Source: Chryseobacterium sp. CH21
Lineage (GTDB): Bacteria; Bacteroidota; Bacteroidia; Flavobacteriales; Weeksellaceae
NCBI RefSeq assembly: GCF_004119445.1
Contig: NZ_QICI01000095.1
Span: 1 to 64,000, forward strand
Reading direction: 5' to 3'
Length of the DNA stretch: 64,000 nt
Shown: one piece after another, positions 8,701 to 17,084 of the stretch
Numbering within the stretch: the first letter of the stretch is position 1
Layout of the letters: the number at the start of each line of letters is the position of its first letter
The notes under the pieces: generated by a model
Seen by the model: the letters and a program-made list of their open reading frames with translations, nothing else
Told to the model about the DNA's origin: nothing
Database searches by the model: none
Program-made: the position numbers and the translations under genes

Positions 8701-8803
8701 CAAAAATTCCGAAAAGACCAGCTTCTGTAAGATTTCGGAAGTCAATCGTCTGGCGTTCCTGATAGGAATAAAGCCCTTCGATAGTTAATTGAACAGGGAT
8801 CAT
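5768..8803 (-). CDS. sbcC: Exonuclease subunit SbcC (SMC-like ATPase)
   Basis: SbcC pairs with SbcD (the Rad50-Mre11 equivalent) to cut DNA hairpins and protein-blocked ends. The 1011-residue product has an N-terminal ATPase lobe with Walker A GAVGSGKS (residues 35-42). Two very long coiled coils flank a zinc hook CPLC (about 500-503). The C-terminal lobe carries TLSGGQAFQVSLSLALALAE and Walker B FFFIDEGFGTQD. Its stop is followed by a strong hairpin at 5686-5737. sbcD lies three bases upstream, so the two are cotranscribed. Confidence 0.95.
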   Translation of the reverse strand: MIPVQLTIEGLYSYQERQTIDFRNLTEAGLFGIFGAVGSGKSSVLEAISFALYGETERLNMRDKRAYNMMNLKSNSSYIEFDFVNYENKLFRATRDFKRNSKKFEEVKPNAVTFYEHINGKWVPLDHSNAESIIGLSYSNFKRTIIIPQGQFKEFLELGAAERTNMMKEIFNLQKFDLQNNVSALNVKNRSELDQLEGQLKGFEEINEEKISIQKEELTEEQKLLAESNEKLEKISQTYQQLKNLKSDFDSLQQNKEKFSKLSEEKPQMDALEAQAELYDRIFRLFNPLIVEKNKLSKEISDKQNEKEQQIKSQQETEKAFNLIKEQLTALEPQFKALEQSRIQENDLNLIIQIMKFSEEIKVLNERTQKGSEKVKEVNLHKEKIQKTIDELSAQTKSLKEQKLDSSLLSEVSNWFIQQKNLKKLLQEQTEKIEKHQKQIVEIARELKPFNYTENYKEDFKSRKETLETQKKKFSQKLDHLKIQKELSRFASELHDGENCPLCGSKEHPHIVEFYDVNTELQEIQEKITSAEQEIVGLQKQEAEIDKILDRKKIFEEQLLSEQKTVLQIQKDIENHILNFTWKSFSPDQEEEFEKKRSESFTLEKKIEETERNITLERENLDRESKTLEKYRSALEAFRLEEVSKQEQINISRSGLRILDWNQYSQKEKTEVEEAYQKLVQSNKETEENYQKALEQEKILSPKLAEQKAIVSQSEKQIAALEKEISANEDAIVNALADQNFSEFKEIEDILLQEINIELVRTKVQHFKVEFEALNKFIAELELKLKGLSFDNEQFSLTEKQFNEAQIKHKQISDSVVTKTAEIDRLEKEFVKKETLLKELAKLQKRSENLKIMMNLFKGAGFVQYVSSIYLRQLCDHANVRFHRMTRNQLSLQLNENNDFEIIDYLNEGKSRSVKTLSGGQAFQVSLSLALALAESVQANAQADKNFFFIDEGFGTQDTESVNIVFETLTNLMKENRIVGIISHVEELKEKIPTALNIIKDEERGSLIEIV

Positions 8804-8806
8804 GGC

Positions 8807-10012
8807 TTATGCATTTAAAATTTCGTTAAACAAATTCATCAGTTCTTCATTGGCTTCCTGCCCGCCGTTTTTCGATTTAAAATAATCTTTAAATAAAATA
8901 TCAATATCCTGACTCAAATTGATTTCATAGGTTTGATCTTCTGCCAATTCCAGGTTTCTGACTTTGGGTATAAGATGAACAATTCCGTTGTGAGCCTGAT
9001 AAATTACCCTTCTTTCATCAGCGGTTAAAAATGTTTCACTTTCCAATGTAAGCTCAATAAATGTATTGGGATTTTCACTCAGCCATTGAACGGCATCATC
9101 AATGGAGGTAAATGTTTTTCTGACTAAAGTTCTTCCACTGGTCAGTATTTTTTTTTCATAAGAAACCGCTTTTCCTGGTTCTGCATCAATAATGGAAACA
9201 TATTTTGTCTGCCCAGCTTCACTGAAACTGTAGCATAGGGGAGAAGATGAATAAATAACAGGTTTTTCCTTCGTTCCGATATTCTGAAAAGCATGAAGGT
9301 GACCCAATGCAGTATACTGAATCTGCTCAGGAATACTGTCAGAAAAAATAAGATCTGCATTCCCTATTTTAATGGGTTTTTCACCTTCGGGTTCCTCCAA
9401 AATTTCAGCACCTCTTTTATTCATATACAAATGAGCCGTCAGAAGATTCACTCCGGAATCATCACAAAACTGATCTGCAAGGTTTTTCCATGTCTGTGAA
9501 AGAACTTTGTTGATTTCTTCCTCTTTATTTTCTCCAAAATATTCCTTTAGCCGGATCTCATTCGCGAAAGGCGTGTGAAGAATTCTTACAGGAAAGTTGA
9601 TCCCATCAATTTTAAGTTCTATGAAACCTTCTTTTGAATTGATAATGTTGAAATATTCTGTACCAAAAGGAATGATCTCTGCTTTAGGATGGCCTATTAA
9701 GATAATTCCACATTCTCTTGCCAGAGGATCAGGGGCATTGATTAAGCTGGGAGAATCATGATTGCCGGAAATAGCAATTACAGGACGTTTTCCATTTAAT
9801 GATAAACGTTTTAAAGTTTTATAGAAAAGCTCAGCAGCCTCTACACTTGGATTGAAATTATCAAAAAGATCACCGGCAATTACAACTAAATCAACGCTTT
9901 GTTCATCGGCAATCTGAACAATTTCATTCATAACCAGAACCTGCTCTTCAAGTCTTGAAAAGCGGTCGAGGCGTTTACCCAAATGCCAGTCGGCAGTGTG
10001 GAGGATTTTCAT
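8807..10012 (-). CDS. sbcD: Exonuclease subunit SbcD (Mre11-like nuclease)
   Basis: The catalytic subunit of SbcCD. The 401 residues begin MKILHTADWHLGKRLDR, the first phosphoesterase motif (D8, H10), followed by GDLFDNF, ISGNHDSP, TAHLYM and ALGHLHAFQ. These are the five conserved blocks that bind two metal ions. The C-terminal part (about 280-401) is the capping and SbcC-binding region. Length and motif order match the family. The coding sequence is directly followed by sbcC. No clear promoter was found in the short upstream gap. Confidence 0.95.
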   Translation of the reverse strand: MKILHTADWHLGKRLDRFSRLEEQVLVMNEIVQIADEQSVDLVVIAGDLFDNFNPSVEAAELFYKTLKRLSLNGKRPVIAISGNHDSPSLINAPDPLARECGIILIGHPKAEIIPFGTEYFNIINSKEGFIELKIDGINFPVRILHTPFANEIRLKEYFGENKEEEINKVLSQTWKNLADQFCDDSGVNLLTAHLYMNKRGAEILEEPEGEKPIKIGNADLIFSDSIPEQIQYTALGHLHAFQNIGTKEKPVIYSSSPLCYSFSEAGQTKYVSIIDAEPGKAVSYEKKILTSGRTLVRKTFTSIDDAVQWLSENPNTFIELTLESETFLTADERRVIYQAHNGIVHLIPKVRNLELAEDQTYEINLSQDIDILFKDYFKSKNGGQEANEELMNLFNEILNA

Positions 10013-10076
10013 AATTTAAATTTGAAAATTATTTGTTGTTTTACATCTAGCTGTTTCTTTGAGTAAAGAACAATTT

Positions 10077-10229
10077 TTATAGTTGATCATCAGATTCTTT
10101 TGCTTTGAAATCTTTCAGAATTTGTTTTAAACGTGTTTTCCTTTCTGCTTCTGCATTCTGTATCTTACGTTTTTTCTGATCAATCTGCTTTTTATTTTTT
10201 TTCCTGTTCGCGTCGTTGTTTTTGCTCAT
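10077..10229 (-). CDS. Small basic hypothetical protein, 50 residues
   Basis: From ATG 10229 the product is MSKNNDANRKKNKKQIDQKK followed by a charged Lys/Glu/Gln helix ending AKESDDQL. An in-frame start 10 codons earlier exists, but the MSKN start gives a cleaner, wholly charged product. It looks like a single amphipathic or charged helix that could bind nucleic acid; this is inference only. It lies upstream of sbcD on the same strand with a 64-base gap. Small Lys-rich proteins of this kind are, as I recall, common in Chryseobacterium. Confidence 0.5.
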   Translation of the reverse strand: MSKNNDANRKKNKKQIDQKKRKIQNAEAERKTRLKQILKDFKAKESDDQL

Positions 10230-10317
10230 ATTTTTATTGGTAAGAAATAGCTTCTTCAAAAATAAGAAACAAAAAGAGAAGAAGTGTGGTGGATTTCCGT
10301 ATAAACTAATAATAAAT

Positions 10318-10325
10318 TAATTTTG
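10318..10325 (+). promoter_or_regulatory. -7 promoter element for the VF530 gene
   Basis: TAATTTTG matches TAnnTTTG ten bases before ATG 10335. No TTG is found at the right distance upstream. If used, the transcript would have a leader of only a few bases. Confidence 0.4.
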
Positions 10326-10334
10326 TAAAAAAAG

Positions 10335-10583
10335 ATGGAACAACAGTCCAAAGATCCCCTACACGGAAAAAGGCTGGATGCTATCCTTGAAGAACTTGTA
10401 GAATACTACGAAGGCTTCGAAAGGCTTGGCGAACAGATCAATATAAAATGTTTTACAGATAATCCAAGTATCAATTCTTCGCTCAAGTTTTTAAGGAAAA
10501 CACCTTGGGCAAGAACAAAAGTAGAAAGTCTCTATCTCTTTATGCTGAGACAGAAAAAAAGAGAAGAGGGTAGAAAAAAATAA
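10335..10583 (+). CDS. VF530 (DUF2132) family DNA-binding protein
   Basis: The 82 residues match the small VF530 family along nearly their whole length: DPLHGKRLDAILEELVEYY, then INIKCFTDNPSINSSLKFLR and KTPWARTKVESLYL. Family members are small helical proteins related to SAP-like DNA-binding folds; the biological role is not established. The gene is monocistronic, divergent from the small basic gene, and followed by a repeat-like gap. Confidence 0.88.
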   Translation: MEQQSKDPLHGKRLDAILEELVEYYEGFERLGEQINIKCFTDNPSINSSLKFLRKTPWARTKVESLYLFMLRQKKREEGRKK

Positions 10584-10650
10584 AGGATGGAAATTCCTGA
10601 ACTTATAATGGAGTTTAATATAAAGTAAAAAGAAGATCTGTTTTTCTTTA

Positions 10651-10690
10651 TGCCTTTCATAGCTTCCTTATTCCGTCCCCAGCTTCCAAG
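10651..10690. repeat. Possible single arm of the GGAAG/CTTCC dispersed repeat
   Basis: The stretch holds TAGCTTCC and CCAGCTTCCAAGC, like the right arms at 3852 and 60878. No matching left arm is evident, so it may be a degenerate copy. The rest of this 180-base gap holds only the FKBP promoter. Confidence 0.3.
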
Positions 10691-10694
10691 CTCA

Positions 10695-10723
10695 TTGAAT
10701 CATTTCAAAAAATAGTATATTTG
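10695..10723 (+). promoter_or_regulatory. Bacteroidota-type promoter for the FKBP gene
   Basis: TTG at 10695-10697, an 18-base spacer, then TATATTTG at 10716-10723. This is a full match to the Bacteroidota primary-sigma consensus. The predicted start site is near 10730, leaving a leader of about 35 bases before ATG 10766. Confidence 0.75.
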
Positions 10724-10765
10724 TAACATTAATCGTGAAACAAAATCACGACAAAAAGAAAAAAT

Positions 10766-11266
10766 ATGACAATCGAAAACAATCACGTTGTAGCTGTAAA
10801 GTATATACTTCACACTATTGAACCAGATGGAAGTAAGATTCTTGTAGAAGAAACAACTTCAGAAAATCCACTTACATTTTTGTATGGTATGGGAATGATG
10901 ATTCCTAAGTTTGAAGAAAATATCCTAGGTTTAAAAGCTGGAGATAAAGCTGCTTTTACAATTCAGCCTGAAGAAGCTTACGGTGAGAGACAACCAGATG
11001 CTATCGCACAATTACCAGTGGAAATGTTTAAAGAATCAGGGCTTCCTCCAGTAGGAGCTATTTTACCTTTGTCTGATAATCAAGGAAACAATTTTCAGGC
11101 TTTTGTAGTAGAAGTTACTCCGGAAGTTGTCGTAGCAGACCTTAACCACCCAATGGCAGGTAAAGTATTAGACTTCCAGGTTGAAGTTTTAAATACCCGT
11201 CCGGCAACAGAAGAGGAATTGTCACATGGACATGCTCACGGAATTGACGGAAACGAAGCTCACTAA
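10766..11266 (+). CDS. SlyD-like FKBP-type peptidyl-prolyl isomerase
   Basis: A 166-residue SlyD-type FKBP that speeds proline cis-trans isomerisation and acts as a folding helper. The split FKBP fold is visible: MTIENNHVVAVKYILHTIEP, then PLTFLYGMGMMIPKFEENIL and GLKAGDKAAFTIQPEEAYGE. An insert-in-flap region sits in the middle, and strands resume with AGKVLDFQVEVLNTRPATEE. The tail has several His residues (SHGHAHGIDGNEAH), a short version of the SlyD metal-binding tail. No signal peptide is seen, so it is cytoplasmic. A good promoter lies upstream and two hairpins downstream. Confidence 0.92.
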   Translation: MTIENNHVVAVKYILHTIEPDGSKILVEETTSENPLTFLYGMGMMIPKFEENILGLKAGDKAAFTIQPEEAYGERQPDAIAQLPVEMFKESGLPPVGAILPLSDNQGNNFQAFVVEVTPEVVVADLNHPMAGKVLDFQVEVLNTRPATEEELSHGHAHGIDGNEAH

Positions 11267-11275
11267 AAAATAAAA

Positions 11276-11345
11276 AAATGTCCGGTTTTTCGGATATTTT
11301 TTAGAGATAAAAAATGAGCCACAGATAATTCTGTGGCTCATTTTT
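11276..11345. terminator. Two tandem hairpin terminators
   Basis: A weak hairpin near 11280-11296 (TCCG, loop, CGGA) is followed by a T run. A strong one follows: arms 11310-11324 and 11331-11345 (AAAAATGAGCCACAG / CTGTGGCTCATTTTT). The second has A and T runs on both sides, so it can work in both directions. It ends the FKBP transcript. Confidence 0.8.
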
Positions 11346-11380
11346 ATTGATAAGGTTACAATAGTGATTGAATGCTTGGC

Positions 11381-11436
11381 ATTCCCCTCTAGTGGAGGGG
11401 TGGCAAAAATTCAAAGAATTTTTGACGGGGTGGTTC
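11381..11436. repeat. CCCCTC-GAGGGG dispersed repeat
   Basis: CCCCTCTAGTGGAGGGG (11384-11400) is a near-perfect palindrome. It is followed by GGCAAAAATTCAAAGAATTTT, a second small hairpin, and GACGGGGTGGTTC. This layout (short G/C palindrome, AT hairpin, GACGGGGTGG) recurs between genes in many Bacteroidota genomes as far as I know. Only one copy is in this window. Confidence 0.55.
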
Positions 11437-11481
11437 TATACGCAAAGCATTATTCTGTCTTATATTCTCTCAATCCGCTTA

Positions 11482-11859
11482 CTAATCCAAAAACTCCCCC
11501 GAAACATAATACCAACGTTCATGCATTTTCTGGAAAACAGAAAACTCATGATGAACCTGCGGATGACCATCCTGGTCTGTATAATAAGCTTTAAACTCTA
11601 CATGATTTAAAGCTGGAGTCCGGATAATCTCCAGTTTTGTCCATTCATTGATTTCTCCCCATTCCTGAAGATCTCTCTTATTGTGGTATTTTCTTTTTCC
11701 CGGAAGGGTAGTCTCCATCAGATATTCGCCATTCGGAATGGCAAAAGCGGAGAATCTTGAACGCATCAGGGCTTCAGCAGTAGGAGCATGTTTTTCTCCT
11801 GTATGATAGGGCTTGCAGCATTCTTCGTAGGATTTTCCTGAACAGCACGGACAGTCCAT
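11482..11859 (-). CDS. YchJ family protein with SEC-C metal-binding motif
   Basis: Starting at ATG 11859 the product begins MDCPCCSGKSYEECCKPYHT, the Cys-rich SEC-C-like zinc motif of YchJ proteins. The NTF2-like body follows with PTAEALMRSRFSAFAIPN and later WTKLEIIRTPALNHVEFKAYY. The length is 125 residues. The frame is open for 26 codons upstream of this Met, but that extension is not family-like. The function of YchJ is not established; the SEC-C motif binds zinc and often contacts SecB or ribosomes in other proteins. Confidence 0.88.
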   Translation of the reverse strand: MDCPCCSGKSYEECCKPYHTGEKHAPTAEALMRSRFSAFAIPNGEYLMETTLPGKRKYHNKRDLQEWGEINEWTKLEIIRTPALNHVEFKAYYTDQDGHPQVHHEFSVFQKMHERWYYVSGEFLD

Positions 11860-11930
11860 ATATTGTATTTTAAATGTTGAACTGCAAAAATAATGAATCT
11901 CATTAGAAACGGGCTTTACTCCATAAAAAA

Positions 11931-11956
11931 GAAGCACTCTAATTAAAGAATGCTTC
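11931..11956 (-). terminator. Terminator after the M3 peptidase gene
   Basis: On the minus strand GAAGCATTCT pairs with AGAGTGCTTC (one mismatch), followed by six T. It lies just past the peptidase stop codon at 11965. Confidence 0.7.
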
Positions 11957-11964
11957 CCATTGAT

Positions 11965-14106
11965 TTATTTAATAAAACCTCTGTTTCTTAATAAAGGTTT
12001 GATATCAGGATCATGTCCTGTAAAGTCTCTGAATGCCTGGTTCAGGTCTACAGAATTTCCTACGGAAAGAATATATTTTCTGAAACGGTCACCATTTTCT
12101 CTGGTCAAGCCACCATTCTTACTGATCCATTCCCATGCATCGTTATCCAATGTTTCAGACCATAGATAAGCATAGTATCCTGCAGAATATCCGCCTCCCC
12201 AGATGTGAGCAAAATAAGGAGTGTGATATCTTGGCGGAACGGTTACCAAATTAAATCCATGGCTCGCTAAAGATTGCTTTTCAAAATCCAGAACAGGAAT
12301 AAACTGGCTGTCGTTGCTCACTGTATGCCAATCCATATCCAGTTCGGCAGCAGAAACCAATTCGGTTGTCATGTATCCCTGATTGAATGTAGATGCTTTT
12401 TTGATTTTATCTACTAAAGCCTGTGGAATAGGCTGTTTTGTTTCATAGTGTACAGCATAATTTTTCAGAACAACTGGATCTAAAGCCCAGTGCTCGTTAA
12501 TCTGAGACGGGAACTCTACGAAGTCTCTCGGTACATTCGTTCCTGAAAGAGAAGGATATTTTTGGCTGGCAAACATCCCGTGAATAGAGTGGCCAAATTC
12601 ATGGAAGATGGTTGAAACATCATCATAGCTGATTAATGAAGGTTTCCCTGGAGCCGGTTTCTGATAATTATAACAGTTAACAATGACAGGTTTTGTTCCC
12701 AATAAGTATGATTGCTCAACAAAATTACTCATCCATGCTCCTCCGTTTTTAGAATCTCTTGTATAGAAATCCAGATAGTAGATGGCGATAGATTTTCCAT
12801 CATGATCGAAAACCTCATAGGTTACTACATCCGGGTGGTACACAGGAAGATCTGTTCTCTTTTTAAAAGTCAGTCCGTAGAATTTTTCAGCGGCAAAGAA
12901 AACTCCTTTTTCTAATACCGTTGTGATTTCGAAATAAGGTTTTATCTGGCTCTCGTCAAGATCAAACTTGGCTTTTCTTACCTGCTCAGCATAAAAATTC
13001 CAGTCCCAAGGTTCTACCTTGAAACCTCCATTCTGCTGATCAATAAGATCCTGGATATCTTTTGCTTCACGTCTTGCGGTTTCCACGGCAGGAGTAGCAA
13101 TCTGATTCATCAGTTTAGTCGCTGCTTCAGGTGTTTTGGCCATTTGATCCTGAAGTTTCCATTCAGCAAAGTTTTTCTTACCTAAAATCTGAGCTTTTTT
13201 TAATCTTAATTTAGCCAGTTGCTCGATCGTTGATCTTGTATCGTTGGTATCTCCTTTTTCAGCTCTTGTCCATGAAGCTTTGAATAGCTTTTCTCTGGTC
13301 GCTCTGTTTTTTAAATTTTGAAGAAGGGGTTGTTGTGTCGTGTTTTGTAAAGCCAGAAGATATTTTCCTGGCTGTCCTGCAGTTTTAGCATCAGATGCTG
13401 CGGCAGCAATTTCATCAGCAGAAAGTCCGTCCAGTTCTTTAGCATCAGAGAAAAATACACCTCCCTGCTTTCTTGCTTCTAACAGTTTATTGGAATATTG
13501 TGTAGAAAGGGAAGCCAGTTCCTGATTAAGTTGCTTTAATTTTTCTTTATCAGCCGCAGAAAGATTGGCTCCTGCAATTTCAAAGTTCTGCTTATAATAC
13601 TGTACAAGTCTTTTACTTTCAGAATCAAGACCGTCTTCTTTGATGGCTTGTATTCTTTTATAAAGATTTTCATTCAGGTACAGCTTATCAGAATGTGCCG
13701 CAAAAATAGGAGCATATTCTTCATCCAAAGCCTGCAACGTAGGATTGGTATTTGCGCTTGTAAGATTAGAGAATACAATTTGGGCTCTTCTCAATACTTC
13801 ACCACTTTTTTCCAATGCAACGATTGTATTTTCAAAAGTAGGGGCGGCCGGATTGTTGGCAATTTTTATAATTTCAGCTTCATGCTGCTTTAAACCATAC
13901 TCAAAAGCAGGTTTGAAATGTTCGTTTTTGATTTTGTCAAATTCCGGAGCTTCGTACTGAAGCTTGCTTTTCTTCATAAAAGGATTTGAAGATAAAGAGG
14001 GGTCAGGAGCAGGAAGCTCCTGTTTGATATCAGTCTGTTTCATTGTAGTACAAGATTGATTGAACGCCAAGGCAGAGATTAATAATACCGATGAAATATT
14101 CTTCAT
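11965..14106 (-). CDS. dcp: M3-family peptidyl-dipeptidase (Dcp-like) lipoprotein
   Basis: A 713-residue zinc metallopeptidase. The signal sequence ends FNQSC, a lipobox, so it is probably anchored in an envelope membrane. The catalytic motif HEFGH lies at residues 502-506, and the downstream Glu ligand is in the region FVEFPSQINEHW. Dcp releases dipeptides from the C-terminus of short peptides. The C-terminus contains the family block YHTPYFAHIWGGGYSAGYYA. Length agrees with Dcp. A terminator hairpin lies just downstream. It is transcribed alone. Confidence 0.93.
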   Translation of the reverse strand: MKNISSVLLISALAFNQSCTTMKQTDIKQELPAPDPSLSSNPFMKKSKLQYEAPEFDKIKNEHFKPAFEYGLKQHEAEIIKIANNPAAPTFENTIVALEKSGEVLRRAQIVFSNLTSANTNPTLQALDEEYAPIFAAHSDKLYLNENLYKRIQAIKEDGLDSESKRLVQYYKQNFEIAGANLSAADKEKLKQLNQELASLSTQYSNKLLEARKQGGVFFSDAKELDGLSADEIAAAASDAKTAGQPGKYLLALQNTTQQPLLQNLKNRATREKLFKASWTRAEKGDTNDTRSTIEQLAKLRLKKAQILGKKNFAEWKLQDQMAKTPEAATKLMNQIATPAVETARREAKDIQDLIDQQNGGFKVEPWDWNFYAEQVRKAKFDLDESQIKPYFEITTVLEKGVFFAAEKFYGLTFKKRTDLPVYHPDVVTYEVFDHDGKSIAIYYLDFYTRDSKNGGAWMSNFVEQSYLLGTKPVIVNCYNYQKPAPGKPSLISYDDVSTIFHEFGHSIHGMFASQKYPSLSGTNVPRDFVEFPSQINEHWALDPVVLKNYAVHYETKQPIPQALVDKIKKASTFNQGYMTTELVSAAELDMDWHTVSNDSQFIPVLDFEKQSLASHGFNLVTVPPRYHTPYFAHIWGGGYSAGYYAYLWSETLDNDAWEWISKNGGLTRENGDRFRKYILSVGNSVDLNQAFRDFTGHDPDIKPLLRNRGFIK

Positions 14107-14362
14107 AAATATAGTTGTTAGTAAAGCATAAAGATATTAAAAACTTGTCTCATGGAATATAGTTTGACAGAGGTATTTATTGAAGCGGTTTTATGAATGT
14201 TTTAAAATGAAAGAATAGAGTCTTTTGAATTATTAAAAGATTTATTGAAAAATCTGTATTGCAGCCCATTGCAGTATTTTTAAATGTAATGTAATATTTT
14301 TTATAAATTAGTTGTCATTTAATTAAAGAAATCAAATAAAATAATCAACAAAAGGAATAAGC

Positions 14363-15190
14363 ATGAAAACAAGGACTTTATTTATTTTTTCGGCCTTAGC
14401 GGCATTAGCCTCATGTAATGATAAACATGAGAACAGAAACAGAGATAGAGAGGGTGACAAAAGCAATTGGGTAGAGAAAGTAGTAAGCAAAGAAAGCGGC
14501 CCTATACAACATAAAGAATTTAACGGAGATTTTGATGAAATTCAGGTTTCACAGGCGATAGAGGCAGAGATTATAAAATCTGAAACAGAAAAAGTAGAAA
14601 TCTCAGCTCCTCAGAGTATCATCAATGAAATTCTTGTAGATAATGACGGTGGAAAACTGCATATTCATTATAAGCCGGGAATCCGAGTAATGAACATCAG
14701 CAAAGTGACAGCAAAAATTTATACCAAGGACTTTAATAAACTTCAAGCCGATTCAGCAGCTAGAATTATTATAAAAGATAAATTTACTCAGGAGAAAACA
14801 GATATCGAAGCCTCAAGTGCAGGAAGCATTTCCGGAGATCTGGAAGCTAATGATATGGATATCAATATTAGCAGCAGCAGCAGTTTCGATGGTAAAATAT
14901 GGGCAGTAAATCTTGGTATTGAATCTTCATCAGGATCTACTATTGATATTTCCGGAAAAGCAAAAAAGGTAGATGTGAGTGCATCTTCCGGCAGCAGTGT
15001 TTCAGCTAAAGGAGTAATCGCTGATAATGTAGAAGCAGATGCTTCCAGTGGAGCAAGTATTCATATAAGTGCTGTTTCCAGTGTCAACGCAGGAGCCTCA
15101 TCTGGAGGAAGTGTGGATATCTCGAAAAAAGGAGAGCTTAAAAATGTAAGTAAAGAAGAAAGCAGTGGCGGAAGCGTAAACATCCAATAA
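14363..15190 (+). CDS. Head GIN domain (DUF2807) lipoprotein
   Basis: A 275-residue exported protein. The signal MKTRTLFIFSALAALASC ends in a lipobox Cys. After a charged linker, residues 50-275 form the repetitive strand-and-turn pattern of DUF2807 (putative auto-transporter adhesin, head GIN). Ser/Gly-rich runs such as ISSSSSFDG, SSGSTIDISGKAKKVDVSAS and ASSGGSVDI suggest a right-handed beta helix. These lipoproteins are common in Bacteroidota; their role is not known. The gene is convergent with the antiporter, with one base between the two stop codons and no obvious terminator. The 256-base gap upstream (14107-14362) is AT-rich and shows no gene or clear promoter. Confidence 0.88.
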   Translation: MKTRTLFIFSALAALASCNDKHENRNRDREGDKSNWVEKVVSKESGPIQHKEFNGDFDEIQVSQAIEAEIIKSETEKVEISAPQSIINEILVDNDGGKLHIHYKPGIRVMNISKVTAKIYTKDFNKLQADSAARIIIKDKFTQEKTDIEASSAGSISGDLEANDMDINISSSSSFDGKIWAVNLGIESSSGSTIDISGKAKKVDVSASSGSSVSAKGVIADNVEADASSGASIHISAVSSVNAGASSGGSVDISKKGELKNVSKEESSGGSVNIQ

Positions 15191-15191
15191 A

Positions 15192-17081
15192 CTAATCCTG
15201 GGATTCTTCCTCATCTTCTTCATCGGTGGATGAGGAACCTTCCCAATTTTTATTATCAAAATTAAGATTGTCGTATGCCAATAATTCCTCCTCTCGCTGG
15301 AGGATTTCTTTTGTGGTAAAGAGGGTAATATCATCATTATTTTCTCTCATTTTTGCAAGCTTTCGGATAGAGGCTTTGTCAATGGCCATAAACCTTTGCC
15401 CCATACGCCTTGCTGCATATTTTCTCATTCCTGTTTCATGAAGTACGTCAACGGCCATATCCACCGCTGTTCCTAATGTTTCACGGTAAATGTGATTGAC
15501 TCCGTTATTAAGATAGTCATAAGCATCAAGTCTGTTTTTCGCTCTTACGAAAATTTTTACACTAGGATAATGTTCACGGACTAATTCTGCAATGAATTTA
15601 TTATCATCCGGATTATCCAGACACAAAACTAAAATTTCAGCATCTTCAATTCCGGCAGCTCTTAAAATAGGAATTCTGGTAGCATCACCGTAATATACCT
15701 TAAAACCATAGCTTCTGAGCAGTTTCACACGGTCAGAATCACGATCCAAAACGGTAGCTGATATTTTATTGGCTTTTAAAAGACGTCCTACGGTGCTTCC
15801 AAAGTGCCCAAAACCTACAATGATGATTTTCTTTTGAGTAACATTGCTGTCAAGAATATTATAATCATGCTCTTCTTCAGGAATTTCTTTAATGAATTTC
15901 GGGGTAATAAACCTGTCATTGATGATCAGAAGAATAGGAGTGATACACATCGTAATTGCTGTGACAGCCATCATTTGTGCATTCATTTCAGGACCTAAAA
16001 GATATAGATCTGATGCATAATTGAGCAGCACAAATGCAAATTCTCCCACCTGAGATAGGGCAAATGCATAAAAAAGACTTTGAGGAGTATCTATCCTGAA
16101 AAACTTTCCAATGGCATATAAGACAATAAATTTTACAGCCAGCACCGCAAAAACAGTACTGAAGATAAATAAAGGATCTTTCTGAATAATATTAAAATTG
16201 ATTGTTGATCCCACGCTCACGAAGAAAACAGCCAGTAATAATCCTTTGAAAGGATCAATCTGAGCTTCCAACTCATGACGGAATTCACTGTTGGCAAGCA
16301 TTACGCCTGCAAGGAAAGCTCCTAATGCCGGAGAAAGTCCAATCACCACCATAAGCTCCGAGACCCCAATAACGAGGAATAGGGAAGAAGCGGTCAACAG
16401 TTCTGTCATTCCTGATTTTGAAACATAACGTAGGAAAGGAACAAAGACATATCTGCCCAATAAAATAAGCAGCACTACTCCGAAAATTACCGTTCCGGCC
16501 TGAAGCCATTCCGGGAGCTTCTGAATCAGAATCTGAATTTCATTATCGTGATGCTTGGCTTTATAATTAGCTATTATAGGAAGTATTGCCAAAATAGGAA
16601 TTACAGAGATGTCCTGAAACAACAAGGTAGAGAATGAAGCTTCTCCGGCTGTAGTTTTGAAATTGTTTTTTTCCTGTAAAGTCTGCAGAACAATGGCGGT
16701 GGAAGATAAAGCAAAACACATGGCAATGGCAATCGCTTTGTCTACTCTCCAGCCTACGCTTGTAAATACTAAGAAAAGCAATAGAATGGTGAGCGCCATT
16801 TGAGAAAGGCCTAAGCCCATTATCTTTTTCCGCATTTCCCAGAATTTCCGGGGCTCCAGTTCCAGGCCTACCAAAAATAATAGCATGATGACTCCAAACT
16901 CACTGGCGTGCATAATATCATTGACATTGTTTCCTGTAAGTTTAAGGACATAAGGACCTATGATGATTCCTCCTAAAATATAACCAATAACAGAACTCAA
17001 ACCAAATTTCCTTGCCAATGGAACCATGATAATGGCTACACCCAGGAAAATTAATGTGTTCATCGCTAAGCTGGATTCCAT
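15192..17081 (-). CDS. CPA2-family monovalent cation:proton antiporter (KefB/KefC-like)
   Basis: The 629 residues hold about a dozen membrane helices (1-390) of the Na+/H+ exchanger fold. The helix near SPALGAFLAGVMLANSEFRHELE is typical of KefC. A TrkA-N (RCK) domain follows from about residue 413 with the nucleotide-binding GxGxxG motif IIIVGFGHFGSTVG. The tail is acidic (SSSTDEEDEEESQD). Such proteins exchange K+ or Na+ for protons. The oxidoreductase encoded three bases upstream resembles KefF, the activating partner of KefC, so a glutathione-adduct or redox-gated K+ efflux system is possible by analogy. Confidence 0.9.
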   Translation of the reverse strand: MESSLAMNTLIFLGVAIIMVPLARKFGLSSVIGYILGGIIIGPYVLKLTGNNVNDIMHASEFGVIMLLFLVGLELEPRKFWEMRKKIMGLGLSQMALTILLLFLVFTSVGWRVDKAIAIAMCFALSSTAIVLQTLQEKNNFKTTAGEASFSTLLFQDISVIPILAILPIIANYKAKHHDNEIQILIQKLPEWLQAGTVIFGVVLLILLGRYVFVPFLRYVSKSGMTELLTASSLFLVIGVSELMVVIGLSPALGAFLAGVMLANSEFRHELEAQIDPFKGLLLAVFFVSVGSTINFNIIQKDPLFIFSTVFAVLAVKFIVLYAIGKFFRIDTPQSLFYAFALSQVGEFAFVLLNYASDLYLLGPEMNAQMMAVTAITMCITPILLIINDRFITPKFIKEIPEEEHDYNILDSNVTQKKIIIVGFGHFGSTVGRLLKANKISATVLDRDSDRVKLLRSYGFKVYYGDATRIPILRAAGIEDAEILVLCLDNPDDNKFIAELVREHYPSVKIFVRAKNRLDAYDYLNNGVNHIYRETLGTAVDMAVDVLHETGMRKYAARRMGQRFMAIDKASIRKLAKMRENNDDITLFTTKEILQREEELLAYDNLNFDNKNWEGSSSTDEEDEEESQD

Positions 17082-17084
17082 ATG

